From the NCBI GenBank assembly GCA_031841125.1, contig CM063109.1:6610321-6674320 (forward strand): a stretch of 64,000 bases of DNA. The letters are read 5' to 3'. Position 1 is the first letter of the stretch. Each line of letters starts with the position of its first letter. Positions 48,327-59,068 of this stretch are shown here, piece after piece. The notes beneath the pieces are model-generated. The model saw only the letters and a list, made by a program, of their open reading frames with translations. It ran no database searches and had not been told where the DNA came from. The stretch comes from Acanthococcus lagerstroemiae. Lineage: Eukaryota; Arthropoda; Insecta; Hemiptera; Eriococcidae. The position numbers were made by a program, and so were the translations under genes.

Positions 48327-49136
48327 TTCCGAATTGCATCCAGTCTACCTTTTTTGAGCCGAATTGCGTCCAGCTAGAATAACTGAGAAGCTTCCCGCCG
48401 CTACCGAATTGCGTCCCGAATGATGGTGGATTTGCTTCCAAGTTGCGAAGCCTATTAGCGTTACCCAGAAGATACCATCACGAGGAGGGTAGCTTCCGTT
48501 GTCTTCCAAGAGTCGGCAAGAACGTGCCTCGTCATAAAGAAAGTCACCAATTGATTCTACCCCGTCATGAATACATATTAAGTATCACAAGGGACAAGGA
48601 AGGAATTTAAAAGAAACACGTTTTAGGAAATCGAGGCGCGTTAGATTTCACGACCGTTATGAGTACTTTCAAGTCAGTCTCCTAAAGCGCCCCCTTCACC
48701 TTTTTAGGCGATGTACGTCGAACATTTTTGAATACGTATCACATTGTACTTCGAAGAGAATGTCAAGAAGCTTAAAAATATTTGGATGCGCTGCATAGAA
48801 CATGCTGTTCTATCTTCTTCATTCATTCTAATTTCAATCATCCTATGGAAGTTAGAATATACAAAATTCTGAAAAGTCTAAATTCCATAGGCGCAAATAG
48901 GTGGGGGCTTGGGGCTTAGCCCCCCAAACTCTAAAAGATTACCAAAGAAAATGATGTCGGGTGTGGTGTTGCTTCATAATAATGGGGCTCAAGCCCCCCC
49001 CCCAGTTTTGAGCCCTATTTGCGCTTCTGCTAAATTCGTTCTCGCGGACGCAATTCGAACATCAATGAGGACGCAACTCGGACATTTGAGGGGACCCATT
49101 TCAATGACTCTTCCCGGACGCAACTCGGATGCAGCC
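48327..49136. mobile_element. DNA transposon relic with three-plus-three subterminal repeats
   Basis: A 13-base motif CCGAATTGCGTCC occurs three times at the left (48329, 48359, 48404) and three times inverted at the right as GGACGCAACTCGG (ending 49058, 49081, 49128). The flanks ATTTATGGCGAAGG and ATTTATAGGGGAAGG are nearly alike. No coding frame for a transposase is seen. A 144-base MITE lies inside. Confidence 0.7.
48887..49030. mobile_element. 144-base hAT-like MITE nested in the 48327 relic
   Basis: GCGCAAATAGG and CCTATTTGCGC face each other near the ends, with G/C-tract stems inside. Flanks TAAATTCC (48879..48886) and TAAATTCG (49031..49038) match at 7 of 8 positions. Confidence 0.75.
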
Positions 49137-49350
49137 ATTTATAGGGGAAGGGACTCAAAATTGAATACAATGATAAAGACACAGATCTGAATGAGATTAA
49201 ATCAGTTTTGATAATCATTTAACTTTTAGTTAACAAATTGTGGCATATGGGGAAAAGCAGGAATAGACTTCTAAATTGAAGATGTCAATACGTGTATTAT
49301 GGGTAGCATTCATAGAGACCTGCAGGTTTTTGCACTGATACCAAGTAAAT
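49137..49350 (-). repeat. Degenerate satellite, reverse block 2
   Basis: This continues the reverse block interrupted by the 48327 relic: AGGGGAAGGGACTCAAAATTGA, then TTTTGATAATCATTTAAC, then ACAAATTGTGGC. Confidence 0.55.
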
Positions 49351-49549
49351 TGTGGTATCTATTATACCGTATATACTGGGACCGAGTTGAGCGTTTGAAG
49401 AACCAATCCCCTCCAAGGTGGCGAGCAACTTATGCCTGGTATCAGTGCGGACCTGTGTCGTTTAGGAAGATCAAATATGCATTCATCCAACATTTTACAA
49501 ATTATGGAGTAATTTGTCTTGACTGAATACCCCCTCCTGCTCATCCAGT

Positions 49550-49850
49550 GTGGCGCAGTTCGCCAGTTGGGATCAAATCGTTATCAAAAATGAGTTTGGC
49601 AACCTTTAAACCTATGGAATGACGTCCATATCGCATGTACTAAGATAGGTTAGGTACTGAATATCAAACCCCTCTCCCGTAGGCAACACAGCTTACTAAT
49701 TAGGGTCGAATCGTTACCCGAAATGAAAAGATGCTCATATCGTATTTCATAAAAGTTTCAACAGCCAGCCTCCAGCAGGTACCACAATTTACAAGTTACA
49801 GCCAAACCAATACCTACCAAAATTGAATTTTGTGGTTTTAAAACGCAACC
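49550..49850 (+). repeat. Degenerate satellite, forward block 2
   Basis: Units near 49555, 49683 and 49777 carry GGGATCAAATCGTTATC, GGGTCGAATCGTTACC and GGTACCACAATTTACAAG, in the same orientation as the 45650 block. Confidence 0.55.
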
Positions 49851-49948
49851 GCCGATATCTATTTAATTTTGAGACCTGGAAACCGCCACAGCCGATATTT
49901 CGATTCGGTTATTTGGACAAATTAAAGTTCTCAAAGCTCTTACGATGA

Positions 49949-50031
49949 TGGTGGGACGTATGGCGGTGCACGCACGCCAAATTGGCTTCGGGACACCACA
50001 CCCGGAACCATGGAATTACGGCCTGCGTCAG
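49949..50031 (-). mobile_element. Short copy of the CCACCACAC-ended retroposed family, reverse
   Basis: On the minus strand it ends GCCATACGTCCCACCA, preceded by TTTGGCGTGCGTGCA and a GTGTGGTGTC motif, as in the other copies. It is diverged and short. Confidence 0.6.
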
Positions 50032-50838
50032 GATAGCTCTATTCATAAAATTAATATAATTATATCTGGCATTAATAAAATAAAGAAGAAAACAGGATAA
50101 AAGTGTGGTATCTAATTGGTGAAAGGAGAGGATGAGGAAGAAACTCCTAGAAATAGAAAAACATAAATTTAGAGAAAGGGGTCAGGAGTGATTAGCAATC
50201 TTGCTGCCTTGAGAACTTGGGCGGTCCCGCGAAAGAGACCAAAATTATACGTTTTCCCTCATATGGCTTATGTTGATGTATAACATTATAAAGGATCCTT
50301 CTAAACCCTCAATTTAGGGCATTTTGAAGCAAGGAACACTTTCTTGTACAGAGTTTCACGAAAAGCAATTTTGGTTTCAAATATTTCCGGCTAAATTTGA
50401 TCGTTCTCAATATTACTGCGGCCGTACAGTTTCCTGAGGATGAAAACATCGATGGAATTCTAGGGGACATTCGTCACTATGCTCATTAGGAAGGTCAACC
50501 ATATACTTGTATTCTAAATTTCAACTCTTTCCTATTTTCTGAAAATTCATTCCAGTACGTATTATCCGACATAATTTTGCCTGGGTTATGCGTGAATGAT
50601 CTGTCCACATTTCCAAATCAAAAATTACCCATATAAAATATTAGAAAAACATTCCACATTACTGCGCAGGTTATACAGATTACTTGCTTGTACATAAGTA
50701 CATATCTATCTGTCAAAATTTCAAGTATACCATAACGAGACCTTATACTAGAATTTACGAATAAGGTTTGGTTGGTCAGTGCTCATCAACCAATTGCTTT
50801 GCCGGAAAATGGCTGACGATATTAGACCTATCTATATG

Positions 50839-52014
50839 CTATTGCTCTTTAAAATTTTCATGGAAATTCTTACCTTTACGAATGTAATAAGAGAACCACG
50901 CCTTGGCATGCTTTTTAAAAAACTTGCTTTTCAATATTTTTGTGCCGTTCATATCTTGCACCTTTAATGTCCTCTCTGATAACGCCAAAGGCACCGGATA
51001 AATGAGTAAAAAGACGCCGTAGTTGCTCTTATTCTCAATATCTCGACGTAAATCATCGATCGAGTATACGCAATCGCATTGCAAATATTTCAGCGTTCTG
51101 CTCAGTGCGGTGGCGTAAATTTCAAGCAATAGGTCGAAGTACTTTTCAAATATCTCGAACCTCACGCATGTCAGTACAAAGTACACCAAATCCAAAGCGG
51201 GGCTACCCCACCGACATTGCTGAAAATCGACAAATTTCACATCTTCTACATCCTCGTACTTGTTATATTTGAACAATATATTATTGGTCCATATATCACC
51301 ATGATTTAGCACGTTGAACGAGCCTTCCTTTGCTTCCATTTCCTGCTTCACTAAGCCCATGAATCTACCTTTGTAGTAGGTTAGTTCTTCCGCATGTTCT
51401 TTCACGAACTCGGGTTCCACTTCATGAAATGCGCTCGTAAAGCGTTCGCAGAAAAAAGATTTCATGCCATCAGAATCGAAGCAATCATCCCACGGTGACT
51501 TGTACATCATCTCGCTTAAAATCTGAGGCGAGATCTTCTGCATTTTGACCGATGCCGCGTGGAATTTAGCCAGAAGTTTGAGAGCACAAACGCTGTGTTC
51601 AAAATCCAGTTGCAGACGTCGATCACAAGTACGATAATCTGATTTGGAAATATCTTTCAAAATCATCGCGTGTTTGTCGTCCGAAAAATAAAACGTAGGA
51701 GCCAAACATTCTTCCTGCAGCATTTCGTGGAAAGCCGGCAGTATCGTTGAGTACGTGTAGATTTCCTTCTCGTACATACCAGTGTCCTTGGTTTGGCTGT
51801 ACATCGCGCAGTCGTAGGGATTCTTCACAAACAGCCAGTTGGAACACCATTCGTCATTTTGCAAGTAGGTAACATGGACCCGGTATATATCGCTGCAGTA
51901 ACCACCATTGTTGATTAGGTTTTCAATTCGCCACTCGATACCAGTGACTGAACCATCGCCATTGATCGAATCCACAATTTTGGCGATGACTTCATCCGTT
52001 ATGAAGCTATTCAT
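50839..52014 (-). CDS. CHK-kinase-like (EcKinase, DUF227 family) protein, copy 2
   Basis: A 391-residue frame from the ATG at 52014, which follows directly after a CTGTTTTACAG acceptor-like run, so an upstream 5' UTR exon is likely. The kinase landmarks are the hinge ILKD (118-121), catalytic HGDIWTNN (238-245) and DFQ (263-265). It is a clear but diverged paralogue of copy 1, best matched from HGD to the C-terminal cysteine pair (LQCDC against LDCNC). The frame ends RKGKNFHENFKEQ. An AAAG|GTAAGA donor-like site at 50873 within this tail could instead splice to an unseen last exon. The substrate is unknown. Confidence 0.92.
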   Translation of the reverse strand: MNSFITDEVIAKIVDSINGDGSVTGIEWRIENLINNGGYCSDIYRVHVTYLQNDEWCSNWLFVKNPYDCAMYSQTKDTGMYEKEIYTYSTILPAFHEMLQEECLAPTFYFSDDKHAMILKDISKSDYRTCDRRLQLDFEHSVCALKLLAKFHAASVKMQKISPQILSEMMYKSPWDDCFDSDGMKSFFCERFTSAFHEVEPEFVKEHAEELTYYKGRFMGLVKQEMEAKEGSFNVLNHGDIWTNNILFKYNKYEDVEDVKFVDFQQCRWGSPALDLVYFVLTCVRFEIFEKYFDLLLEIYATALSRTLKYLQCDCVYSIDDLRRDIENKSNYGVFLLIYPVPLALSERTLKVQDMNGTKILKSKFFKKHAKAWFSYYIRKGKNFHENFKEQ

Positions 52015-53394
52015 CTGTAAAACAGAATATACCTTGGTCAATATATTTAATATTATAATGCGAAGGAATTATAAAACGTCCTAAAATCGTATCATTTGCC
52101 AAGAAATTTAAGGGGGAAAATTGTAAGTCTATAACCTATTAGTAATTTGACCTTAAATTGAAGAGCTGAATGCAAAAAGTCGAATCGATCTTTTCTGTAG
52201 CGGTAGACTATGTTAACAACTTCCCTAAGCTTCGTCCAATAGGGGAGTGACATTTGTAGAAATTCTTACAGATTCTATGGTCATGTCTATAAGCCAAATG
52301 GCTAAAATCTGATAAATTATGAGTTAACAAACTAAACGTGGTACTGTTTGAATTCTGAGACAAAAACCGGCCAAATGTGGCCACAGAAGTTGATCTGCTA
52401 ATCTCAAAAGTGAATTAGAAATTTAGTTAATCATCTGGCAATATTGTTCATATATTAAAAATATCAACGTTAATACTATAACTATATCGAACACTTGGGC
52501 GAAATTCAAAATTGAATAAGAATTCAAACAATGGAGTAAAATCCCTTTGGCTACTTTTTGCATAATGTGGAGGCCTCTTGCACAGTCTTAATAGCGGGTC
52601 ATTCAAGTTTTCATCCCACAGTTAGTAGATACACATAGGGTAGAAGTGCTTAATGTGACCACTTTTGATCCTGATGTGCGGTTACTTATAGTCCTAATGG
52701 TAACCACCTGAGTTTTCATAGGGAGAAAACCGAATGTAGCTACCTACCCTTGAAAACACAGTAAATCCCAGTTCATAATTCAGGGTCAAGACGAAGAGCA
52801 TATTTTCCCAGAGGGGGACGTGATAGAGTTTTCTCTGTCATAATTCATTGTCAAAAACATGCGAAAAGAATTGTTATTTGACCCAAAGCGGGCATAATAC
52901 GGGGCGATAAGTCGGTCGACTTGGAACCAGCTCGTGATTAGGGGTTGCGCTCAGTTGATGGATTTCAAAGATGACTGAATCAAGTCGAGTCGTTAGCAGC
53001 ACAGTAACCTAATTTCTCTGTTTGACAAGATCTCGCGAAGAGGTTGCATACAAATTCCAAAATATCTTATACAAAAATACGCAAGTGAAATACAATTTTT
53101 CTATACAGGTTTTACTTTTCACTTGGGGTGTTCCAGAGTTATAATGAAAGCTGTCCCGAGTACATTTTTGAAGATGATCAATGATTATAGGTGTTGTTAG
53201 ATTTCTTTCAAGGAGAGAAGGCTAGACAATTTCGTATTTACAGGGTGAGAGCAAACCTTTTTTTCTTTAATTTCTTTAATAACATGCCTTTTTTGGGGAA
53301 ATAGTTTATTTTTTCAAAATTCAGCGGGGCGAATACTTCACTTGCTAAGACCCCCCCCCCCCCCTCAGAAAGATCATAATAATGATCATTAGCC
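52015..53394. other. Intergenic stretch right of the second CHK gene
   Basis: About 1.4 kb with no gene. A single diverged satellite-like unit is at about 52490-52620, and a C tract is at 53351..53364. I see no other structure. Confidence 0.45.
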
Positions 53395-53938
53395 GGGCTG
53401 CCAATTTCATGTAAAAACATATTTTTTGTATCGAACCTGACTGTAAATCCAGGATATCTTTGCGAATCATCAAATTCTGAGCAAAGCGAGCCTTACTTGG
53501 GTATAGTTACATAAATGTGCATAAATTGACAATTTTTACATTTTAGAAAATATTTCTACGTTTAACTAATTTTAGGTACATTTTCTGGAATTGCAATAAA
53601 AATAGCAGATTTTTTCGCTTAAAGAAAGACAAACTTGAAAAATGATCAGTATCGCTTTCTGTTCATTTTTTAAGCAAACATAAAAAAAAAGCTATGGTAT
53701 TCATTCTTGTGCATCGTGGTATCTCGAAAGATGTGTTTATGTGATCATTCTGCACTAGAGCCTAACCATTTACCTAGTCCTAGCCTAGTATCATGATATC
53801 GTAAAGTTCTTACTTCTTTCTGAAAACAGTAAAAAATATTGATACTATTCGATTGAGCTCTTTTTTTCCTTTAGAATAATACCCATATTGATAAAGCATA
53901 TTATTTGGCTATTTTGTAGAGCATAAAATCGGCAGCCC
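53395..53938. mobile_element. MITE with GGGCTGCC(A/G)ATTT ends
   Basis: GGGCTGCCAATTTCATG at the left faces AAAATCGGCAGCCC at the right, bounding 544 AT-rich bases. TAATGATCAT adjoins both sides, with a few extra bases on the left, and may be the target duplication. Confidence 0.7.
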
Positions 53939-53974
53939 TAATGATCATAACATCTCATAACCGCAAACTTGTAA

Positions 53975-54186
53975 AGGTGGCAGTAGTGTTAGCTACCCCG
54001 TCAAATTTACTTCGTAACACAAGCGTTGGTCTCAGAATTTGAAGGTCCCGGGTTCGAGCCCACGTAGCAACTCGACAGAATTTTCGACCTAGGCCGGTTT
54101 TTCTACAGCCCTAACAGCCTCCCCGACGTCTCTGAAGTAATGCTCGAAAGGGCGGATTCCAAGACTCGGATGGAGAGCAAATTAGA
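53975..54186 (+). mobile_element. tRNA-derived SINE, copy 3 (decayed)
   Basis: It carries GGTCCCGGGTTCGAGCCCACG, then TTTCGACCTAGGCCGG, CCCTAACAGCCT and GCTCGAAAGGGCGGATTCC, as in the two other copies. The A-box side is broken by extra bases. No clear target duplication is seen. Confidence 0.8.
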
Positions 54187-54537
54187 AACAAATAAGTAGG
54201 TAGTTTTTGGACTAGGCGAATAGTTTAATAATATCTTTTTTCATGCCAACAACCGGTCTCATATAGCTACAGCAGAACAGCTGAAACGCCACTCTTTTTT
54301 CAATGCATAGATAAAGAAACATTTTTGTGACGATTAAATGACCATTCTACGTCTGCCTCTGTCAACTGAGAACCCGTTCAAACTCGGACTTGACCATAAT
54401 TTTTAATCTAATCATCAAGTCAGCGATCAATCTGCCATTTTACTTCACGACTAACGAACAAGGCATTGCTCGAATATATTTCGTAACCAGGATGCCCCAA
54501 CGACCATATTCTAGAATTTCTTGCAATTCGATAAGTT

Positions 54538-54878
54538 TTTTTTTTTAGTTTTTTTTTAAGATTAATTTTTATTATCTAAAAAGGTTATATTAATACTAAT
54601 TTAGGTATTGCTAGAATTACAGTGTCTTAATAATATTAAGGCGATTGCAGAATTCTAGGGCTGGGGATGTGTAGAGGAGGTGTTCAACTGTAGGTGGGAA
54701 TCGTAAGGAGTTACGTAAAGCTTTTGGTGTGTGGGGCAGTCAATTAATATGTGTTTAATAGTTAGGTTGGTGTGACAACTGTTGCATTGAGGAGGGTTGG
54801 ATTTCAGGAGAAGGTAGGAATGAGTTAAGGATGAGTGGCCTATTCTGAGTGTAGATAGTGATGTTTCGTTTAGCGTAC
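54538..54878 (-). mobile_element. 3' end of a non-LTR retrotransposon with poly(A)
   Basis: The minus strand encodes LRIGHSSLTHSYLL, then CNSCHTNLTIKHILIDCP, the zinc-binding C-terminal tail found after the RNase H domain of jockey/I-type non-LTR elements. A short 3' UTR follows and a broken poly(A) stretch (54538-54556 read as T on the plus strand). Its 5' side is interrupted at 54879 by a MITE, and I could not recognise the rest beyond it. Confidence 0.8.
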
Positions 54879-55127
54879 GGACGCTGTTCAACAAAAGGGA
54901 ATCAACTAACATTTGTAAACAAAATGAGTTATTAGTATCGTTGGAAAGAGCGTAAAACGTAGAATTTTTCAAAATTGGGCCCCCGATTCAGAAATGTGTA
55001 CTCACGTTGGGAAAAGCTTATCAGTAAACGCAATGCCATATAGTTTCTACATGGCTCTTGAACTTCGAATCACTTGTTCTCAAAAAGCGGATTTTGCTGG
55101 TTGGTTCCTTTTTGTTGAACCGCGTCC
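54879..55127. mobile_element. MITE with GGACGC(T/G)GTTCAAC ends, copy 2
   Basis: 249 bases with inverted ends GGACGCTGTTCAACAAAAGG and GGACGCGGTTCAACAAAAAG. The interior (TTTCAAAATTGGGCCCCCGA and following) matches the Nmdar1-intron copy at 35203..35502 closely. It is inserted into a non-LTR retrotransposon fragment. Confidence 0.88.
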
Positions 55128-55668
55128 ATATCATTTTGAGAGCTTATATTTGCACTCTTCAGCTTATAATATGGCCCCTGGCATAAATCGGCTCAGATGA
55201 AGATGTTGTAAATACCGGGATAGACAGGATGTTACAATTTGATTTGATTTACAGCACAAACACGAATCAATTACTAGTAACTATTCTGCTAAAAACTTTC
55301 AGAATTTTGAAAATTTTGATCGGGCACCCCTTCGTGGTTTTCGATCTGAACACAGAATGGATAAGTTTTGTTAGATTTAAACGATACTTTCGTAGGTATA
55401 TAAAATTTAACATAAACTCTGTGGCCCTAAGTTCGAACAGGGTGACACTCCACGTCTTCATTCTAATAGGCTAAACAATCTGTATTTGAAAAATAGTCTA
55501 AAGCATGAGAAGTACTCCACACAACGTTCTGCATATTTTTGTAAGTTTTTCTAAATCCTAGTCTGCATATCTACCTGCGGTTTTATACCACCACTACCGT
55601 CCCCCTCCCAAAAATTGTTCGAGTTGACCTTGATTAGATTAGAATTTACTTTATTATATGTATAATCT

Positions 55669-55776
55669 TCCCTCCGGTCACTGACGCGATGCTCGAAAGG
55701 GTAGTTCCTGTGGCCGGGGGTGCGGTGTCATAGGGGCCACTTTGGCATGCGTGCATCGCCATACGTCCCACCACAC
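55669..55776 (+). mobile_element. 108-base retroposed element with a 16-base target duplication
   Basis: A truncated copy of the CCACCACAC-ended family, flanked by identical ATTATATGTATAATCT (55653..55668 and 55777..55792). It ends CGTCCCACCACAC directly at the duplication, without poly(A). Confidence 0.9.
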
Positions 55777-58472
55777 ATTATATGTATAATCTGCCAACAT
55801 GTTAGACGTACCTTGATTCAAGACTATAATATCGCAAAAGCAACTTTCTCATTTCCGCGCAGTGCTGACTTCAGTTCTGTAATCTGATGGAAGTATGAAA
55901 TAAACCAGTTACATTATTTCTTCTAAAAGTGAATGGATACTATTGAATTTCGAATTAGTATATCTATTTACAACGAAAAATTTGTTTTCATTAGTGTGAC
56001 CATAAGAATAGAACGTACCTATTAACTGAACACCATCCCCGTGATGTAGAGAGCTATGTAGTAAACCTAGAAAACATCAAAAATAAGTTTTTAAATAATA
56101 ATACTCATACCAAACCTTACCTAAAGAAAATGATAACAGGTGTGATCAGGAATATTGATTTTTCTGTGCTCAAATAGAACACGAAAAAAGACGCCTATGA
56201 TACCCGAAATTTTAAGTAGGTATGCCACGTATATTCTCAGGATATTAGGTATTTTTGCCTTTTGTCATACTTTCTCCTTGAACTATGAATATATGATTCA
56301 TGTCCCTTCAATTTTCGCACTTTAGTCGGTATACTAAGTCATCATTATCGTTCAACATTTAAAAAATAAGTAATAACTGACTGATACCAGTAAATTTGCT
56401 GATTCAAACGCCTAATAAATAATGCGGTTACTGTTACGTTATTTATGTTTGAAGTTTTCAGGTTATATCTTTGTCATGTTTGGCCTTTTCCTGAGCATAT
56501 TTTGTCCGTATATTCAGGTCATAAAAAGTCGGACTTTGATATTATTGGTCAAATCTGATTACCTACCAACGTATATATTTTCCAAGTCATGTATCATTAA
56601 CTGGAATGTTATTCTGCACAGTAATTGTAAGCAGTCTTGGATTATTATGGGTCTTCCTACGAAAAATGAGAATTTTGTGTCACACGGGTATTACGACATT
56701 AATTTGGTAGATATATTTTCAACATTTTTCAATTTCTTCCATATTGTATATATTTCTAATTATAGAGAACGAATCGATTAACAACACCCCACCTACTCTG
56801 TATGTCAGTGAAAAGAATATATATATATAATATATACTATGTATAAATAGCCCTTATCAGTGGAGGATCTGTGGGGTGGGGGTATCGGACACCCACTTCG
56901 GGCCGAAGAAGAAAGAAAAAACCGCTTGAGTTTAGAGTTTTTCTCCTGTTTTTGAATATCTGCAGCACTACAGTCTACAATAATGTTCATTTTGAAACGA
57001 TTTAATCACATTATGAAACTTGTCTTCAGAAACTATTTAATATGACATCCATCTCGGTTGTTTAGAGGCGAAGGTGGAGAAAGTTTTATTTTCAAAACAC
57101 CCCCTTTGGAAAATTTCTAGATCCGCCACTGGCCCTTATTTTCTTATTTCCTGTCCGTCACTGGTTATAGGCACCACACATTTTCTAGACTCGCGGTTGA
57201 CTTTTCAAACACATGTTCTAGAAATAATTTTGTACGATTCAGGAAGATCGATACCATAAGGAAAAAGTATATCCATCTGTAGAAAGAAAAGAATACCAGA
57301 GAAGTTCTATGCATCACTTTCTACCTCGTGACCATGGTCCTGTTACAATTAGCTGTAAGGAGACGATGTTTGCAAATTTGATTTTGGCGAGAAGGCAGTG
57401 CTGTTACGTTACTGACGATCCATAACTAACCTTTCCATTATCCCTAAGAATTTCTTTGAAATCGTAACCGCGTAAACTGTAGCGGATTTCGGTAGCGTGG
57501 TCCTCTAACTTCTCATTCCTCTAATGTCAATTTCAGATTCTGATTACATACCTAATTTTAATCTTGCAATTAAACAAATTTTGTCTCACTAGTTTTAGCT
57601 TACTCGGTCAGAGTCCACAAACTGTGACACTATGACCCCTACTGGCATAATTTCACTCCCCCTAGTTCTCATTCCTCTAATTTGGTGCGCTATAAGAATT
57701 ATATATTTATGTGTTATAGCATCGATATAATGTTGGCCAAATTGAAATTTTAATCAGGGAATACAGAAAAACGTGAGATACGATAATCGACCGAAAAGTA
57801 AAAGAAAAACAAAGTAAAGGAAACTACAAAAAGAGGTCAAAATGTGAAGCCTAAAATGTCCACTTTTTGGAAAATAACCTTGTAAGATGTGGGGGCCTAG
57901 GAGGGTTATCATGTTCTACTTTTGAAAAAAAAATCCATAAAATACTGAACAACAATATACACTGAATCTTACGATGTGATGATGTCAATGTTGTTAAGGT
58001 ACGATAAGATGGAATGGAGTAACTATAAACGTTGCATCGAGGGAGGCTGAGGACACAAGTGTATCTGAGTATTTCTTCCTTGAATAGAATATTCTTATCT
58101 CTTAGTGCCATATTGGGAACTGGTTCTCAAATTAAGTATACTTCAAACATTTAAAGGAAAAAGGAAAACAGTAAGAAAATATTGAGAGAAGTCAACACTT
58201 TTTAATATCCATCCCCCTCCCCCGTTACTTCTGTCCAAGCAACGTCTTTGGTAATAAGATATTTTATCAGCTGCTTCCTAATTCTCAAATATTTCACACT
58301 ATACCCAGAGAAGCTTCTGTGAACGAAAAGTGTTTGAAACATGTAGAAAAAGAATGTTTTAACCACTTTTAATAAGTAATAGGATTTCAGACAAAAAAAC
58401 TGTAGTTTTGTTTTAAACAGTCTCATTAATTCTTCAATTTTTTCCATATAGCAAAATATAATATTTTTCAAT
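55777..58472. other. Intergenic stretch with one hAT-like MITE
   Basis: No recognisable gene. A 119-codon plus frame at 56422..56781 is hydrophobic and rich in Ile, Phe and Ser, but has no family signature. A MITE lies at 56858..57131. Confidence 0.45.
56858..57131. mobile_element. hAT-like MITE with CAGTGG(A/C)GGATC ends
   Basis: CAGTGGAGGATCT and AGATCCGCCACTG bound 274 bases with a perfect 8-base duplication GCCCTTAT (56850..56857 and 57132..57139). Confidence 0.92.
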
Positions 58473-59054
58473 TGGTGTGGTGGGACGTATGGCGATGCAC
58501 GCATGCCAAAGTGGCCCCTATGACACCACAACCCCGGCCCCGGAAACTACCTTTTCGAGTATCGCATCAGTGGCCGCAGGGACGCTTTTGGGCCCGGCCC
58601 GAGCCCCCATTTCACTGTGCCGCAACCGGTGCGCGTGTCCTGCAAGGGCCACCATGGGGTTCCCTACTGACCGAGGTCTGCGCTCCCTGAGCACTCGCCT
58701 GGAATTCAGGTCCCCCGCAGACAGACGCGCTGCCTCTTCACTCACCCCTCGCCTCCTCGTCTTGGAACGTGTGACGACGCAGGCAGGTGGTGATGACGGG
58801 GAGCCTTGCCGGGGGGTTCGCAGCGCAGCTGCAGCAGCTCTCCTAGGATGGTGCAGAGTTGTCCTGCTCGATGGTGTGGGCCGAGTTTGTTAAGTCGTCG
58901 GCCCTCTGCCTCGACCACTTCGTCTGCATCTTCTTCTTCATGATGGCCGAGACAAAGGCCGAAACCCGGTTCTAACTGCTTCCGTTCATCATCTTCGGAA
59001 CCAGGGTGTTCGGGGTGAGACGGCTGATCACGCCGTCGTCTTCGTCGCTTGTTC
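58473..59054 (-). mobile_element. 582-base GC-rich retroposed element, longest copy of the CCACCACAC-ended family
   Basis: The insert is flanked by identical TAATATTTTTCAAT (58459..58472 and 59055..59068). On the minus strand the last 100 bases match the short copies and end CATACGTCCCACCACACC. The rest is strikingly GC-rich against its AT-rich surroundings. A minus-strand frame of about 100 codons is open at the 5' side (acidic and Arg-rich), and plus-strand frames are open too, as expected from base composition. I cannot assign a protein. Confidence 0.85.
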
Positions 59055-59068
59055 TAATATTTTTCAAT

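Larger units (their letters stand above)
45107..50838. other. Satellite- and transposon-filled spacer between the two CHK genes
   Basis: No gene is recognised. Decayed units of a repeat of about 130 bases, in both orientations, cover large parts, and several transposons are inserted (listed separately). Stretches at about 46450-47780 and 50110-50838 show no clear structure. Confidence 0.6.

Noticed and set aside
56422..56781. 119-codon hydrophobic frame, considered as a chemoreceptor fragment
   Set aside because: No receptor signature, no adjoining exons with matching splice phases.
58477..58893. 138-codon plus-strand frame in GC-rich DNA
   Set aside because: It lies inside the retroposed element and opens because of GC richness; other frames are open as well.
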